The translations under genes were made by a program, and so were the position numbers. The notes beneath the pieces were generated by a model. It was not told the origin of the DNA and did no database searches. It saw only the letters and a program-made list of their open reading frames with translations. Positions 32,340 to 41,285 of a DNA stretch of 64,000 bases are shown here, one piece after another. Within the stretch, counting starts at the first letter, position 1. The number at the start of each line of letters is the position of its first letter. Origin of the DNA: Actinopolymorpha sp. NPDC004070 (lineage in GTDB: Bacteria > Actinomycetota > Actinomycetes > Propionibacteriales > Actinopolymorphaceae); assembly GCF_040610475.1 (NCBI RefSeq), contig NZ_JBEXMJ010000009.1:1-64000 (forward strand), written 5' to 3'.

Positions 32340-34298
32340 GTGACTCCTTCCCCTTCGCAGCGAAGTGTCCCCAAAAGACGATCCGCCCGCCGCACCTGCT
32401 CCGTCGTACTCGCGTGCACGGCGGTCTTCGTCATGTTCATGACCAGTTGTGGCGGCCCGTCCCAGGAGTCGACATCGTCCACAACCGGGAACAACCCGGG
32501 CGGGCGTCCCGGCGCGGTCGACCCCGGCCTCGGTGCCGGAGGCGGCGACGCGTGGAAGAAGAACACCGGCACCCGCGTGCGGGTCAACCAGGTCGGGTAC
32601 TTCCCCGCCGGACCCAAGGGCGCCACGGTGGTCACCCGGTCCAACGAGCCGCTGCCGTGGCAGTTGCGCGACTCCAGCGGGCGAGTGGTGACCACTGGCC
32701 GGTCGACCCCGCGGGGGACCGACCAGGCGTCGGGACAGAACGTCCAGACCGTCGACTTCACCCGCTACGACCGGCCCGGCAGGGGCTACACGCTCCGGAT
32801 GGACGGCCAGACGAGTCTGCCGTTCGACATCGGTGCGCAGAACTACGCGAAGCTGCGCACCAGCGCCCTGCGCTTCTTCTACTACCAGCGCAGCGGCACC
32901 CCGATCCTCGCCTCCCTGGTCGGTAAGAAGTACGCCCGGCCGGCCGGCCACGTCGGCGTGGGCGCCAACGGCAACGACGCCGACGTGCCCTGTCAACCCG
33001 GGGTTTGCAACTACCGCCAGGACGTGCGCGGCGGGTGGTACGACGCCGCCGACCACGGCAAGTACGTCGTCAACGGCGGGTTGGCGGTGTCGCAGCTGTT
33101 CGGCACCTGGGAGCGCGCGAAGCACTCCCGCAACGGCAACCCCAAGGCGCTCGGCGACGGCACGCTGAGCATCCCCGAAAACCACAACGGCGTGCCGGAC
33201 GTCCTGGACGAGGCACGGTGGGAGATGGAGTTCCTGCTGCGCATGCAGGTTCCGGCCGGGCGCCCGCTGGCGGGAATGGCGTTCCACAAGATGCACGACA
33301 AGGCGTGGACCGGTCTGCCGATGGCACCACAGGACGACCCGCAGCCACGTGAGCTCCACCGGCCCTCGACCGCGGCGACGCTGAACCTCGCCGCCGCCGG
33401 CGCCCAGTGCGCCCGGGTCTTCGCGCCGTACGACAAGGCGTTCGCCAACCGCTGCCTGGACGCTGCGAAGACCGCGTGGGCGGCGGCGAAGCGGCACCCC
33501 AAGCTGTACGCGCCGGACAGCGACAGCACCGGCGGCGGCGCCTACGGGGACACCAACGTGACCGACGAGTTCTACTGGGCGGCGACCGAACTCGCCCTCA
33601 CCACCGGCGAGCGTCCCTACCTCGCCGCGTTGCGGGCCTCGCCGTTGCACAGGGCACAGGTGTTCACTCCGGTGGGCTTCGGCTGGCAGTCGGTGGGTCC
33701 GGTCGCCCGGCTCGACCTCGCGACGGTGCCGGGGAAGGTCCCGGCCGCAGAACGCCGGGCCGCCCAGGCGTCGGTGATCCGCGCCGCGAACAGCTACCTC
33801 GCCACGCAACGCGGCCAGGCGTACGGGCTTCCGCTGCCCGGTGGACCGGAGTACTACGCCTGGGGTTCGAACTCCAACGTGCTCAACATCCTTGCGGTCC
33901 TGTCCACGGCGTACGACCTCACTGGTAAGGCCTCCTACCGCACGGGTGCGCTGCAGGGGATGGACTACATCCTCGGACGCAACGCGCTGAACCAGTCCTA
34001 CGTCACCGGCTACGGCAAGAAGGTCTCCCACAACCTGCACAGCCGCAGCTTCGCGCACGAGCTGGACAAGAAGCTGCCGCCACCGCCGCCCGGCTTCCTG
34101 GCCGGCGGGGCGAACGCCGCCCTGCAGGACCCGGTGGCGCAGGAGCGGCTGGCGGGCTGCAAACCGCAACTGTGCTACGTCGACGACATCCAGTCCTTCG
34201 CCACCAACGAGTACGCCGTCAACTGGAACTCCGCACTGGTGTGGATGACGTCGTTCGTGGCTGACCAGGGCGCCGGCGCGGGGCGGCCCCGGGTCTGA
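32340..34298 (+). CDS. Glycoside hydrolase family 9 cellulase-type lipoprotein
   Basis: A 652-residue extracellular enzyme. A basic N-terminus (PKRRSARRT), a hydrophobic stretch and lipobox MTSC make it a lipoprotein. Residues about 75-170 form the Ig-like CelD_N domain (RVRVNQVGYFP). The GH9 barrel follows, with GGWYDAADHGKYV (D235, D238 as catalytic base region), a histidine segment near HNLHSRSF, and the acid glutamate E624 in ATNEYAVNWN. GTG at 32340 is chosen for GAGGA just upstream; GTG 32328 and a TTG further up are alternatives. It probably attacks beta-1,4-glucans at the cell surface. Confidence 0.9.
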   Translation: MTPSPSQRSVPKRRSARRTCSVVLACTAVFVMFMTSCGGPSQESTSSTTGNNPGGRPGAVDPGLGAGGGDAWKKNTGTRVRVNQVGYFPAGPKGATVVTRSNEPLPWQLRDSSGRVVTTGRSTPRGTDQASGQNVQTVDFTRYDRPGRGYTLRMDGQTSLPFDIGAQNYAKLRTSALRFFYYQRSGTPILASLVGKKYARPAGHVGVGANGNDADVPCQPGVCNYRQDVRGGWYDAADHGKYVVNGGLAVSQLFGTWERAKHSRNGNPKALGDGTLSIPENHNGVPDVLDEARWEMEFLLRMQVPAGRPLAGMAFHKMHDKAWTGLPMAPQDDPQPRELHRPSTAATLNLAAAGAQCARVFAPYDKAFANRCLDAAKTAWAAAKRHPKLYAPDSDSTGGGAYGDTNVTDEFYWAATELALTTGERPYLAALRASPLHRAQVFTPVGFGWQSVGPVARLDLATVPGKVPAAERRAAQASVIRAANSYLATQRGQAYGLPLPGGPEYYAWGSNSNVLNILAVLSTAYDLTGKASYRTGALQGMDYILGRNALNQSYVTGYGKKVSHNLHSRSFAHELDKKLPPPPPGFLAGGANAALQDPVAQERLAGCKPQLCYVDDIQSFATNEYAVNWNSALVWMTSFVADQGAGAGRPRV

Positions 34299-34325
34299 CG
34301 GATCCAGCCGAGCAGCGGCCCGGCA

Positions 34326-34370
34326 CGCGCCCCGGGCCGGCACCAATGGTGGGTGCCGGCCCGGGGCGCG
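34326..34370. terminator. Perfect 19-bp bidirectional terminator hairpin
   Basis: Positions 34326-34344 pair exactly with 34352-34370 around a 7-base loop. It sits between the convergent GH9 and GNAT genes, 27 bases after the GH9 stop, and can serve both. Confidence 0.82.
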
Positions 34371-34407
34371 CTACGTCGGCTCGCCGCCAGGGCTCAGGGC
34401 AGAGCCC

Positions 34408-35157
34408 TCAGTCCAGCGCGATGTAGAGCCGGTTGCCGGTCGGTGCGTAACCGACCCGCTCGTACACCCTCCAGGACTCGTCACCGGACGCCTCGAGCCA
34501 GGCGCCGGTGGCGCCTGCCTCGAACACCCGCCGGGTGACCAGCGCGGTGAGCGCGCCGGCGATGCCCCGTCGCCGGTACGGTTTGGCGACCGCGATGCCG
34601 GTCACCTCCGACAGGCCGACGGCCGGTGCACCGGCCAGGGCGCCTCCGACGTAGGTGCCGTCGAGGTCCCGGGCGTACACCAGCACACCACCGTCGCGCT
34701 GGGCGCGGTGGATGCGGGCCACGTCGTCGGGGCCTGCCACCCGGTCGGATCCGAACGCCGCGTTCTGCGCGGTGAGGACGCCGGCGCGTTCCTCGTCGGT
34801 GGTGGGCTCCCCGAACTCCACCCCGGCCGGATCGGCCGGGACCCGCAGGGTGCCGGGTGAGCAGGTGAGGTACTCGTTGCGGGCCTCCACTGCGAACCCG
34901 GCGTCGAGCAGGTGACGCTCGAGGTCGGGTGCGCAACTGGTGACGTACTCCAACCGGGGCACGCGTTCGATGCTCCGGAAGGCGGCCACGAGTCCGGCCA
35001 CGTCGGCTGGTGTGACGGCGCCGAGCCGCGGTGTGGCGTAGTTGACGAATCGGCTGTCGGTGGTGGGATCCCAGCCGATGACGAACGGGCCGGCGTCGAG
35101 CGTCGCCGGACGCCGGGACAGGTTGTGAACGACAGAACTCTGGACGATGGTGTCCAT
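34408..35157 (-). CDS. GNAT-family N-acetyltransferase
   Basis: A 249-residue acetyl-CoA-dependent acyltransferase. The C-terminal GNAT core shows GLSEVTGIAVAKPYRRRGIAGALTALV, with the R/Q-x-x-G-x-A pyrophosphate loop as RRRGIAGA, and ends WRVYERVGYAPTG as in many GNATs. The N-terminal ~110 residues are a separate, less conserved domain. No neighbour suggests a substrate. Confidence 0.87.
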   Translation of the reverse strand: MDTIVQSSVVHNLSRRPATLDAGPFVIGWDPTTDSRFVNYATPRLGAVTPADVAGLVAAFRSIERVPRLEYVTSCAPDLERHLLDAGFAVEARNEYLTCSPGTLRVPADPAGVEFGEPTTDEERAGVLTAQNAAFGSDRVAGPDDVARIHRAQRDGGVLVYARDLDGTYVGGALAGAPAVGLSEVTGIAVAKPYRRRGIAGALTALVTRRVFEAGATGAWLEASGDESWRVYERVGYAPTGNRLYIALD

Positions 35158-35475
35158 GATCAGGTATGACCTCGGGTCGACTGGGACGCGTCGGGACCGC
35201 GCCCTGAGACGGTTGCGGGCAGCACAAGACCGCGTGAGGCCGCACGAAGCGTACGCCGCAACCTCAGGCCCAACAGGCCTGCGGATGGGAGTACGGGCGG
35301 CCGCGGCGGGTCGCCGAGATCACAGGCATCGTCCAAGGTCGCGAGAAGTCGAGGAACTGTCCGCGTCGAACGCGAACCGGCGCAAGCGTGCCACCACGAC
35401 CGTCGACGGTCAACAGGTTTGCGGGTCGGCCAGGCAAGGCGGGCAGGCAGGCCAGGCAGGCCAGGAACGCGGGTG
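35158..35475. other. Intergenic region between GNAT start and gas vesicle operon end
   Basis: No gene recognised in 318 bases. It holds a perfect 14-bp palindrome GACCGTCGACGGTC at 35398-35411 and short CAGGCAGGC iterations near 35441-35465. Whether the palindrome terminates the gvp operon or regulates the GNAT gene is unclear. Confidence 0.5.
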
Positions 35476-36600
35476 TCAACGCCGACGTGAGCGCTGCCTC
35501 GACCTGGGCGGCTCCTTGTCCTCGTCCTCGGCCTCCTCCTTGTCCTCGTCGTCCTCCTCGTCCTCTTCCTCGTCCCGGTCTTCCTCGTCGCGGTCCTCGT
35601 CCTCGTCGTCCTCCTCGTCCTCGTCCTCGAAGTCGTCCTCGTCCTCGTCGAGGTCGCGGTCTTCCTCGTCCCGGTCCTCGTCGCGGTCCTCGTCCTCGTC
35701 ACGGTCCCGGTCGCGTTCTTCCTCCTCCTCGCGCATCACCTCGTCGTGGTCGCGGACGAGTTCGCCGTCGCGGATCTCACCGCGCCAGCCCTCCTCCTCC
35801 GGGTCGGCCTCCACCGTTATGTAGTGACGGAACAGCTTGAAGTCCAGGCGTGCGCGGCGCCCCTGCGCCCGCCACAGGTTGGCGGTCTTCTCGAAGAAGC
35901 CGTGCGGGTGGTACTCGAGGAGCAGCAGCACCTGGGTGAGGTTGTCCGCCAGTTCGTGGAAGCTGACCGCGCCGTTCACCACGGTCTGTCCCTCCGACCG
36001 CCACACGATCCGGTCGTCGGGGATCTGATCCCTGGTCGTCGCGTTCCAGCTTCGGTTGGACCAGGCGATCTTCGCCTTCCAGAAACTCTTCGTCTCGTCC
36101 TCCTTGTCGAAGTCCGCGCTCTGCACTCCCTTTGACCACTTGGGAAAGTCCTGGAACTGCGTCCAGTGGTTGTACGCCATCCGCACCGGCACCGGGACGT
36201 AGAGGTCCTCCACGATGTTCATGTACTTTCCGCCGGAGGAGGGCTTGCCCTTCCCGCGGCCGAAGATGCCCTTCACCTTCTCCTTCAGCCCCTGCGCACC
36301 GGCCTTCGCCGCCGCCTTGCCTGGTGAGGATCCGCTGAGTGTCTCCTTCACCACTCGCCCGACCATGTCGCCTCCGTCGTCGTCTCCGTCGGCGATCCCG
36401 GTGAGGTTCTTCGTAACGTCACCCACCTTGTCACCGAGATTTCCCAGCACCCGTTCGGCTTTCGCCGCCGCGAACGCCTGCGCGGCCTCCAAGAGGCGTT
36501 GCGTCGCGGGGTTGCGCCCGGCGGCCTTGCGGATACCGCCGCCGATCTCGGAGAGGCTCACCTTGTCCGGGCGCGCTCGCCCGAAGCCTGCCTGGCTCAT
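35476..36600 (-). CDS. Gas-vesicle-associated SRPBCC (START-like) protein with acidic tail
   Basis: A 374-residue protein. Residues 1 to about 125 are helical and Ala/Lys-rich. Residues about 130-275 form an SRPBCC domain (MNIVEDLYVPVPVRMAYNHWTQFQDFPKWSKGV...). The last ~95 residues are almost only Glu, Asp and Arg. It is the last gene of the gvp operon; its ATG overlaps the previous stop as ATGA. Streptomyces gvp clusters have two accessory genes (gvpY, gvpZ) after gvpG, and this is probably the second; that symbol is my inference and not assigned. Confidence 0.78.
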   Translation of the reverse strand: MSQAGFGRARPDKVSLSEIGGGIRKAAGRNPATQRLLEAAQAFAAAKAERVLGNLGDKVGDVTKNLTGIADGDDDGGDMVGRVVKETLSGSSPGKAAAKAGAQGLKEKVKGIFGRGKGKPSSGGKYMNIVEDLYVPVPVRMAYNHWTQFQDFPKWSKGVQSADFDKEDETKSFWKAKIAWSNRSWNATTRDQIPDDRIVWRSEGQTVVNGAVSFHELADNLTQVLLLLEYHPHGFFEKTANLWRAQGRRARLDFKLFRHYITVEADPEEEGWRGEIRDGELVRDHDEVMREEEEERDRDRDEDEDRDEDRDEEDRDLDEDEDDFEDEDEEDDEDEDRDEEDRDEEEDEEDDEDKEEAEDEDKEPPRSRQRSRRR

Positions 36601-37274
36601 CTGCTTCCCCCTCTCGACGTGGCGCGACCGCCGGCCCGCTTACCTGCGGCGCGTTCACCCTTGTCGCCGCCTCGGCTGCCGCTTCGCTCGGGACGGTCGC
36701 CACCGCCGCGGCTCCCGCCGGGCCGGCGTCCTTCACCTGTACGCCTTTCACCCGTACGCCTTTCACCCGTACGTCCTTCGCCCGTACGTCCCCTGCTCGT
36801 ACCCTTCTCACCGCCACGCCCACTCGCGGGGCGCTCCTTCCGTTCACCGCGGCGCGGCCGAGCCCGCTCCTCCTCCGGCTCCTCCTGGTCCTCCGGCTCC
36901 TCGTTCTCCTCGGACTCGGCGCGGTCCTCGTCCTCGTCCTGGCGCCCTCGGCCCTTCCCGTCACCGGACGGCTTGCCGCTCAGGCCCGCTGTGCGCTCCA
37001 CGAGGGAGTCGGCCAGCCGGTCCAGCGGCCTGCTGAGGCTGGCCATCGCGGCGGCCCGGCCGGTCGACGCCAGTTCACCGGTCACCTCGTCCCGGATCCG
37101 GCCGAACTGCGGTGACTCCGAGAGCCGTTCGAAGGCCTCCTGGCCGAGTGAGCGCAGGTCGAGCCGCTTGCCGATCAGGGCCGAGCCCAGCAGCAGGGCG
37201 AACCGGGCCTTCTTGCGCCGGCCGAGCACGTAGCCCCCGACCACGGCCAGGGCTATCTTCGTCGAGTTGTTCAT
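36597..37274 (-). CDS. Gas-vesicle-cluster accessory protein with charged tail
   Basis: A 225-residue protein. The N-terminus has one hydrophobic segment and the phrase KIALAVVGGYVLGRRKKARFALLLGSALIG, seen in accessory proteins of actinobacterial gvp clusters. A helical region follows, and residues about 110-225 are Glu/Asp-rich then Arg/Gly-rich, with repeated GRTGE/ERRTG units near 165-185. The ATG at 37274 follows GGAGGGGGAG; an upstream ATG is possible. By position after gvpG it may equal gvpY. Confidence 0.72.
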   Translation of the reverse strand: MNNSTKIALAVVGGYVLGRRKKARFALLLGSALIGKRLDLRSLGQEAFERLSESPQFGRIRDEVTGELASTGRAAAMASLSRPLDRLADSLVERTAGLSGKPSGDGKGRGRQDEDEDRAESEENEEPEDQEEPEEERARPRRGERKERPASGRGGEKGTSRGRTGEGRTGERRTGERRTGEGRRPGGSRGGGDRPERSGSRGGDKGERAAGKRAGGRATSRGGSR

Positions 37275-37321
37275 CTCCCCCTCCTCGTGATGCGGGCCCA
37301 CCTCCTGGTCGGCCGGGCGCC

Positions 37322-37564
37322 TTATCCGGTGGCGCGTCGCTGTGCCTCCTCCAGCCGGTCGAGGATCTCGTCCTCGGCGGCGTCGAACTCCTCCTCGCTG
37401 AGCTCACCGGCGTCGTACGCGTCGGCGAGATCGGCCAGCTCACCGCGGATGCGGGCCACGTCGTAGTACTCCTTCTCGCCCAGGTCGCGGACCTGCTCGG
37501 CGATCCATCCCACGCCGCGCACCGGTGCCAGCGGCAACGTGAACAGCCCGGTTACCAGACCCAT
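37322..37564 (-). CDS. gvpG: Gas vesicle protein GvpG
   Basis: An 80-residue helical protein beginning GLVTGLFTLPLAPVRGVGWIAEQV and ending with an acidic coiled-coil-like helix (GELSEEEFDAAEDEILDRLEEAQ), the typical GvpG pattern. It starts 7 bases after the gvpF stop. GvpG is a minor assembly factor. Confidence 0.93.
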   Translation of the reverse strand: MGLVTGLFTLPLAPVRGVGWIAEQVRDLGEKEYYDVARIRGELADLADAYDAGELSEEEFDAAEDEILDRLEEAQRRATG

Positions 37565-37570
37565 GAGTGC

Positions 37571-38434
37571 CTACGCCTCCCTTCCCCGCGTCGGCTCGGT
37601 CGTGAGGTCCGGTGTGGTGACGAAGCTGTACGGCGGAAGTGGTCCGGAGCGCTGCAGCCGGATCGCCGGACCCCAGGCGGCGTCGAGGTGGTCGGCGGTC
37701 TCGGCGAACTCCTCCGCACGGTCGTCGTCCACGAGAAAGCTCTCGTTGACCGCCGCGCCGCGAACCCTGGAACCGGCCAGGTGGTCGACGGCAAGCGGGC
37801 CGAGGGCGGCGAGGAGCAGCTCCTCGAGGGCGCGTTCCCGGTCCTCGATCGCGGCGGCGACCGCCTCGCCGAGTTGGATCTGTTCGTCCACGCTGGTGGC
37901 GTGCGCCCGCAGCCGCCGCACCGTCGGATCCTCCTCGGCGACGGTCCGGATCAGCTCGTCCTCGTCGCAGAACACCTTGACGTTGATCTCCGCCCGGCGG
38001 GTGAGGTTGTCGAGGGTGGCGAGGTGCGCGCCGTCCTCGGAGGCGAGTTCGTCGCGCAGGCTGTCCTCGTCGGTGGCGACCACCCCGAACCGCATCGGCA
38101 GCACGGTTCCCTGACGGCCGAGGTGGTCGAGGACCGTCTGGTGGGCCTGCACGTCCCTGCGTTTGGCGCGCAGTCCGGGAGGGGCGTCACTGACCACGGC
38201 GACGACCCGGCCGGCCTGAAGTCTCCGCAGCGTCGCGGGCGGGTCACCCACGCCGCCGAGCCCGGTCAGGTCGCAGGGGTGGTCGCCGGCCAGGATGCCG
38301 TACACGTAGACCGCCGACGCGGGCTGCTCGGCCTGCCCGCTCTCCTGGGCCCGCCCGCTGTGCTCGGCCTGCCCGCTCTGCTCCGGCCGCCTCGCCTCTT
38401 CCGGCTGCCTCGTCTGCCCTGCTCGCGCTGCCAT
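37571..38434 (-). CDS. gvpF: Gas vesicle protein GvpF (GvpL/F family)
   Basis: A 287-residue GvpL/F-family assembly protein. Residues 1 to about 40 are a Gln/Glu/Gly-rich repeat-like leader (EQSGQAEHSGRAQESGQAEQ), then YVYGILAG opens the family domain. The RQGTVLPMRFGVV segment and the closing SGPLPPYSFV match GvpF/L. AAGGGGG lies before the ATG at 38434. It follows gvpA by 13 bases, which is the reason to call it gvpF and not gvpL. Confidence 0.9.
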   Translation of the reverse strand: MAARAGQTRQPEEARRPEQSGQAEHSGRAQESGQAEQPASAVYVYGILAGDHPCDLTGLGGVGDPPATLRRLQAGRVVAVVSDAPPGLRAKRRDVQAHQTVLDHLGRQGTVLPMRFGVVATDEDSLRDELASEDGAHLATLDNLTRRAEINVKVFCDEDELIRTVAEEDPTVRRLRAHATSVDEQIQLGEAVAAAIEDRERALEELLLAALGPLAVDHLAGSRVRGAAVNESFLVDDDRAEEFAETADHLDAAWGPAIRLQRSGPLPPYSFVTTPDLTTEPTRGREA

Positions 38435-38447
38435 GGTGCCCCCTTGC

Positions 38448-38915
38448 TCACTCCGAACGCAACCGCGAACGTGCCTGCCGGGCACGGCTGCTGGTGACGC
38501 GTTCCTTCTGCTTCCCGCCTCGTTCTTCCTTGTCCTCTTCGTCTTCCTCGTCGTCGCCACCGCGGTGGAACACCTCGCCGACGCTCTCGGCGGCTCCACC
38601 CAGTGCGCCCTTCACCTTGCGGCCGGCGCCCTTCTCCTCCATGTCGCCGATGAACTCCGGCAGGGTGCGGGACTTGCCTGTCTGGGTGAGATCGACCCGG
38701 TTGACGGCCTCGGCGAACCGCAGATAGGTGTCGACGCTGGCGATGACGATCCGGATGTCGATGGTGAGCAGTTCGATGCCCACCAGCGAGACCCTGATGT
38801 AGGCGTCGATCACCAGGCCCTTGTCCAGAATGAGTTCGAGGACGTCGTACAGACTGCTGGAGCTTCCCCGCTGCGCGAGGTTGCTGCCCGAGCCCTGCCA
38901 GGGGCTGACTGTCAT
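38448..38915 (-). CDS. gvpA: Major gas vesicle structural protein GvpA
   Basis: A 155-residue shell protein. Residues about 15-75 hold the highly conserved core ([25 protein letters not shown], then [20 protein letters not shown] and [10 protein letters not shown]). An added ~80-residue tail is charged, first acidic ([13 protein letters not shown]) then basic. The ATG at 38915 is chosen over 38924 because it makes an ATGA overlap with the gvpSK stop and places GAAGGA about 9 bases upstream. Confidence 0.95.
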   Translation of the reverse strand: MTVSPWQGSGSNLAQRGSSSSLYDVLELILDKGLVIDAYIRVSLVGIELLTIDIRIVIASVDTYLRFAEAVNRVDLTQTGKSRTLPEFIGDMEEKGAGRKVKGALGGAAESVGEVFHRGGDDEEDEEDKEERGGKQKERVTSSRARQARSRLRSE

Positions 38916-39649
38916 CGTTGCCATCTTCCTTCTGTGACGGGGTTTCGGTGGTCGGGGAACAGATCCGACCGGGCCGGGAACGGTGACAGGTCCGGCTTGT
39001 GCCGTCGCCTGCCGGCGACGAACTCGGTGAGCTCGCCGACCTGGCGTTCCAGCGCCATCAGAGACCGGCCGAGGCGCTCCACCTGCGTCGAGGTCAGTTC
39101 TCCGGCATCCATCCGCCGCAGCGCCTGACGTTCGAGCAGTTGGCGTACGAGGTCGACCACGAAGACCACCAGCCCGGCGACACCCGCCTCGCGGTCTCCT
39201 TCTTCGGTACTCGTGTCCGCGCCGGGCAGGTCCGCGGCCGTTCGGACGGCGGGCGGCCCGGGCGGGGTGGCCGCGCTCGGTCGAGACACTTGGCCGGTGT
39301 GCGGTTGATCGGTGTGCGGTTGTTCGGTGTGCGGCTGTTCGGTGTGCGGTCGCCGGGGCTTGGGCGGCTGGGTGTGCGTTTGTTCCGCGCGCGGTGCGGC
39401 TACCGCCTTCGGCGGACTCGCCTCGGTGGGCACCTCCGCCGGGTTCTGGCGTTCGCCGGCGTGTTCGGCGGCGCGTTCGAGCGTGTGCACCGAGGCCAGC
39501 AGCAGATGTAGATCGAGCCGCACGAGATCCACGTCGGCCAGCGTGATCAGCACGCTGCCGTCGACACAGGCCCCCGAGTCCAGCAACCGGTCCAGCACGT
39601 CGACCAGCGAGCCGTCGTCGAGAGCCAGCCGGCGTTCGCCGCCGCTCAT
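38912..39649 (-). CDS. Fused gas vesicle protein GvpS-GvpK
   Basis: A 245-residue fusion. Residues 1 to about 60 are a GvpA/J/S-like domain ([24 protein letters not shown], then [22 protein letters not shown]). Residues about 65-160 are a linker rich in Pro, Thr and His with PHTEQ repeats. Residues about 165-245 are GvpK ([42 protein letters not shown]). No stop, frameshift or plausible start lies between them. In Streptomyces gvpS and gvpK are separate adjacent genes. ATGA overlap with gvpL upstream and gvpA downstream. Confidence 0.88.
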   Translation of the reverse strand: MSGGERRLALDDGSLVDVLDRLLDSGACVDGSVLITLADVDLVRLDLHLLLASVHTLERAAEHAGERQNPAEVPTEASPPKAVAAPRAEQTHTQPPKPRRPHTEQPHTEQPHTDQPHTGQVSRPSAATPPGPPAVRTAADLPGADTSTEEGDREAGVAGLVVFVVDLVRQLLERQALRRMDAGELTSTQVERLGRSLMALERQVGELTEFVAGRRRHKPDLSPFPARSDLFPDHRNPVTEGRWQR

Positions 39650-40875
39650 CGCGAAGCTCCCGTCGTCGAGGGGGAGGACGTACGCGGCCGGCTCGTGCCG
39701 GCGGGCATCCGGACGAAGTGGTACGGCGGCCACGGGCCGGAAACCTCCACCCGCAGGCCGTCGGCGGCGTACTGCCGGGCCACGTCCCCCAGCGCGGTGT
39801 CGAACTCCTCCTGCCTGGAGTGGGAGATGAGGTAGACGCCGTCGAACGCGAGGTCGGTGTGGGCGGCGGTGGAGTGTCCAGCGGGGTGCCCTACCCGCGC
39901 CGAGGCTCGGACGACCACGTCGCGGACGTAGCCGGCCAGCGCGTCCTCCAGCGCGGCGGCGACGGAGCCGCGGAGCCGGCCGGCCGCCTCCCGGGCCGCG
40001 GCTGCCTCCCGGCGCCGCACCATCCAGGTGGTCCCGGTTGCCGGCTCGTCCAGGTAGGCGGGCACCTGGTCGGTGCGGTCGTCGGGGGGCTCGACGTAGG
40101 CCTTCACACCCCACTCGCTCGCCCCGTCGAGCCGGTCGAGCTCGGCCGCCAGCCGGTCGGCGTCTGTCAACGCGATCTTGCGGGCATCGTCCCGGCTGGG
40201 GTAGAGGGCGCCGAACCGGAACGGCAGCACGGTCCCGCTCCGCGCCAGTTCCTCCACCACCCGCTCGTGGGCGTTTACCGCCGCTCGCAGCCAGCCGTGG
40301 GCGCTCAGGTCGGGGTCCTGGTCGCTGGTCCGGAACCCGGCGAGGGGAACCTCCGACGCCGCGACCGCCAGGTGACCGGCGTCGAGGAGTTCGACCGGGG
40401 CTCCTTCCACCCCTGCGGGGAGTTCGGCCGGCGCGGGCAGGGAGCGGTCCGCGGTGTGGTCGCCCCTGCGCAGGATCGCGTACACGTACCACGCCGTCTC
40501 GTTGGGCGCCTGGTCCTTGCCGGGGGGCTCCCCGGGTGGAAGGCCTTCGGCGGCCGGCCGGCCCTCGACAGAAACACGGTCCTCGAGAGGCGTCCGGTCC
40601 TCGGGAGGAGCACGGTCGCCGGCAGGCGACTGAAGTTCGGTGGCGGCCGCGCGGGCACAAGGCGCCTGGCCGGGTTCGAGCCCGGCCGGGGACGCCGGGG
40701 GTGGGAACGATTCCACACCGAGCACCGAACGCACCGCCTGGCGGTAACGCTCGACGAGTTGGTCGACAAGTTCGTCGCGCACCAGGGCGCGGGCACGCTC
40801 GGACGCCTCGTCGAGCAGCGTGGCCACCTCGTCCGGGGTCGGCCGGCCGCTGAGCAGGCTCCGCGTGGCGTTCAT
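39646..40875 (-). CDS. gvpL: Gas vesicle protein GvpL with N-terminal extension
   Basis: A 409-residue GvpL/F-family protein. The family domain begins near residue 128 ([13 protein letters not shown]), includes [16 protein letters not shown] and ends [13 protein letters not shown]. Ahead of it are a ~45-residue helical segment ([35 protein letters not shown]) and a Pro/Glu-rich linker, not usual for GvpL. ATGA overlaps on both sides. Its place after gvpJ supports gvpL. Confidence 0.88.
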   Translation of the reverse strand: MNATRSLLSGRPTPDEVATLLDEASERARALVRDELVDQLVERYRQAVRSVLGVESFPPPASPAGLEPGQAPCARAAATELQSPAGDRAPPEDRTPLEDRVSVEGRPAAEGLPPGEPPGKDQAPNETAWYVYAILRRGDHTADRSLPAPAELPAGVEGAPVELLDAGHLAVAASEVPLAGFRTSDQDPDLSAHGWLRAAVNAHERVVEELARSGTVLPFRFGALYPSRDDARKIALTDADRLAAELDRLDGASEWGVKAYVEPPDDRTDQVPAYLDEPATGTTWMVRRREAAAAREAAGRLRGSVAAALEDALAGYVRDVVVRASARVGHPAGHSTAAHTDLAFDGVYLISHSRQEEFDTALGDVARQYAADGLRVEVSGPWPPYHFVRMPAGTSRPRTSSPSTTGASR

Positions 40876-41285
40876 CGGCGGGTACCGCTCTCGGAGGTGG
40901 ATCCGACGGCGCGTTCGTGCTCGCGGTCACCGGCGGGCGCCTCGACGGCCCGCATCCGGTCCTCCATCTGCTCGATGCGTTCACGGAGGTCGCGGTTCTC
41001 CTGCTCCAGGCGGGAGTTGCCGGTCAGGAACGGGTCGGAGGACCACCAGTCGATTCCCATGTCGCGCGCGGTGTCGACCGAGGCGATGAGCAGGCGCACC
41101 TTCAGGGTGAGGAGCTCGATGTCGAGAATGTTCACCTGAATGTCGCCGGCGATCACCACGCCCTTGTCCAGAACGCGTTCGAGAATGTCGGCCAGAGAAT
41201 CACCGGACCTGGACACGGGTGTGGGCCCCGCCGTCCGGTATTGGGGGTACTGCGAGCGCTGGGAGTTCTGCGGCCGGGCGGTCAC
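40872..41285 (-). CDS. gvpJ: Gas vesicle protein GvpJ
   Basis: A 137-residue GvpA-family minor structural protein. The shared core is LADILERVLDKGVVIAGDIQVNILDIELLTLKVRLLIASVD, and DMGIDWWSSDPFL after it is typical of GvpJ and not of GvpA. The C-terminus is a short coiled coil (LEQENRDLRERIEQMEDRM). GTG start in GTGA overlap with gvpO. Confidence 0.9.
   Translation of the reverse strand: MTARPQNSQRSQYPQYRTAGPTPVSRSGDSLADILERVLDKGVVIAGDIQVNILDIELLTLKVRLLIASVDTARDMGIDWWSSDPFLTGNSRLEQENRDLRERIEQMEDRMRAVEAPAGDREHERAVGSTSESGTRR

Noticed and set aside
32295..34346. 683-codon minus-strand frame over the cellulase
   Set aside because: Antisense to a well-supported GH9 gene; no domain or ribosome site.
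35147..35824. Plus-strand frame encoding long poly-serine/arginine
   Set aside because: It is the complement of the GvpZ-like acidic tail repeats; composition arises from GTCCTC microsatellite.
38985..40984. Upper part of a 690-codon minus-strand frame
   Set aside because: Only its last 246 codons (gvpSK) are real; above 39649 it is a shadow of gvpL in another frame.
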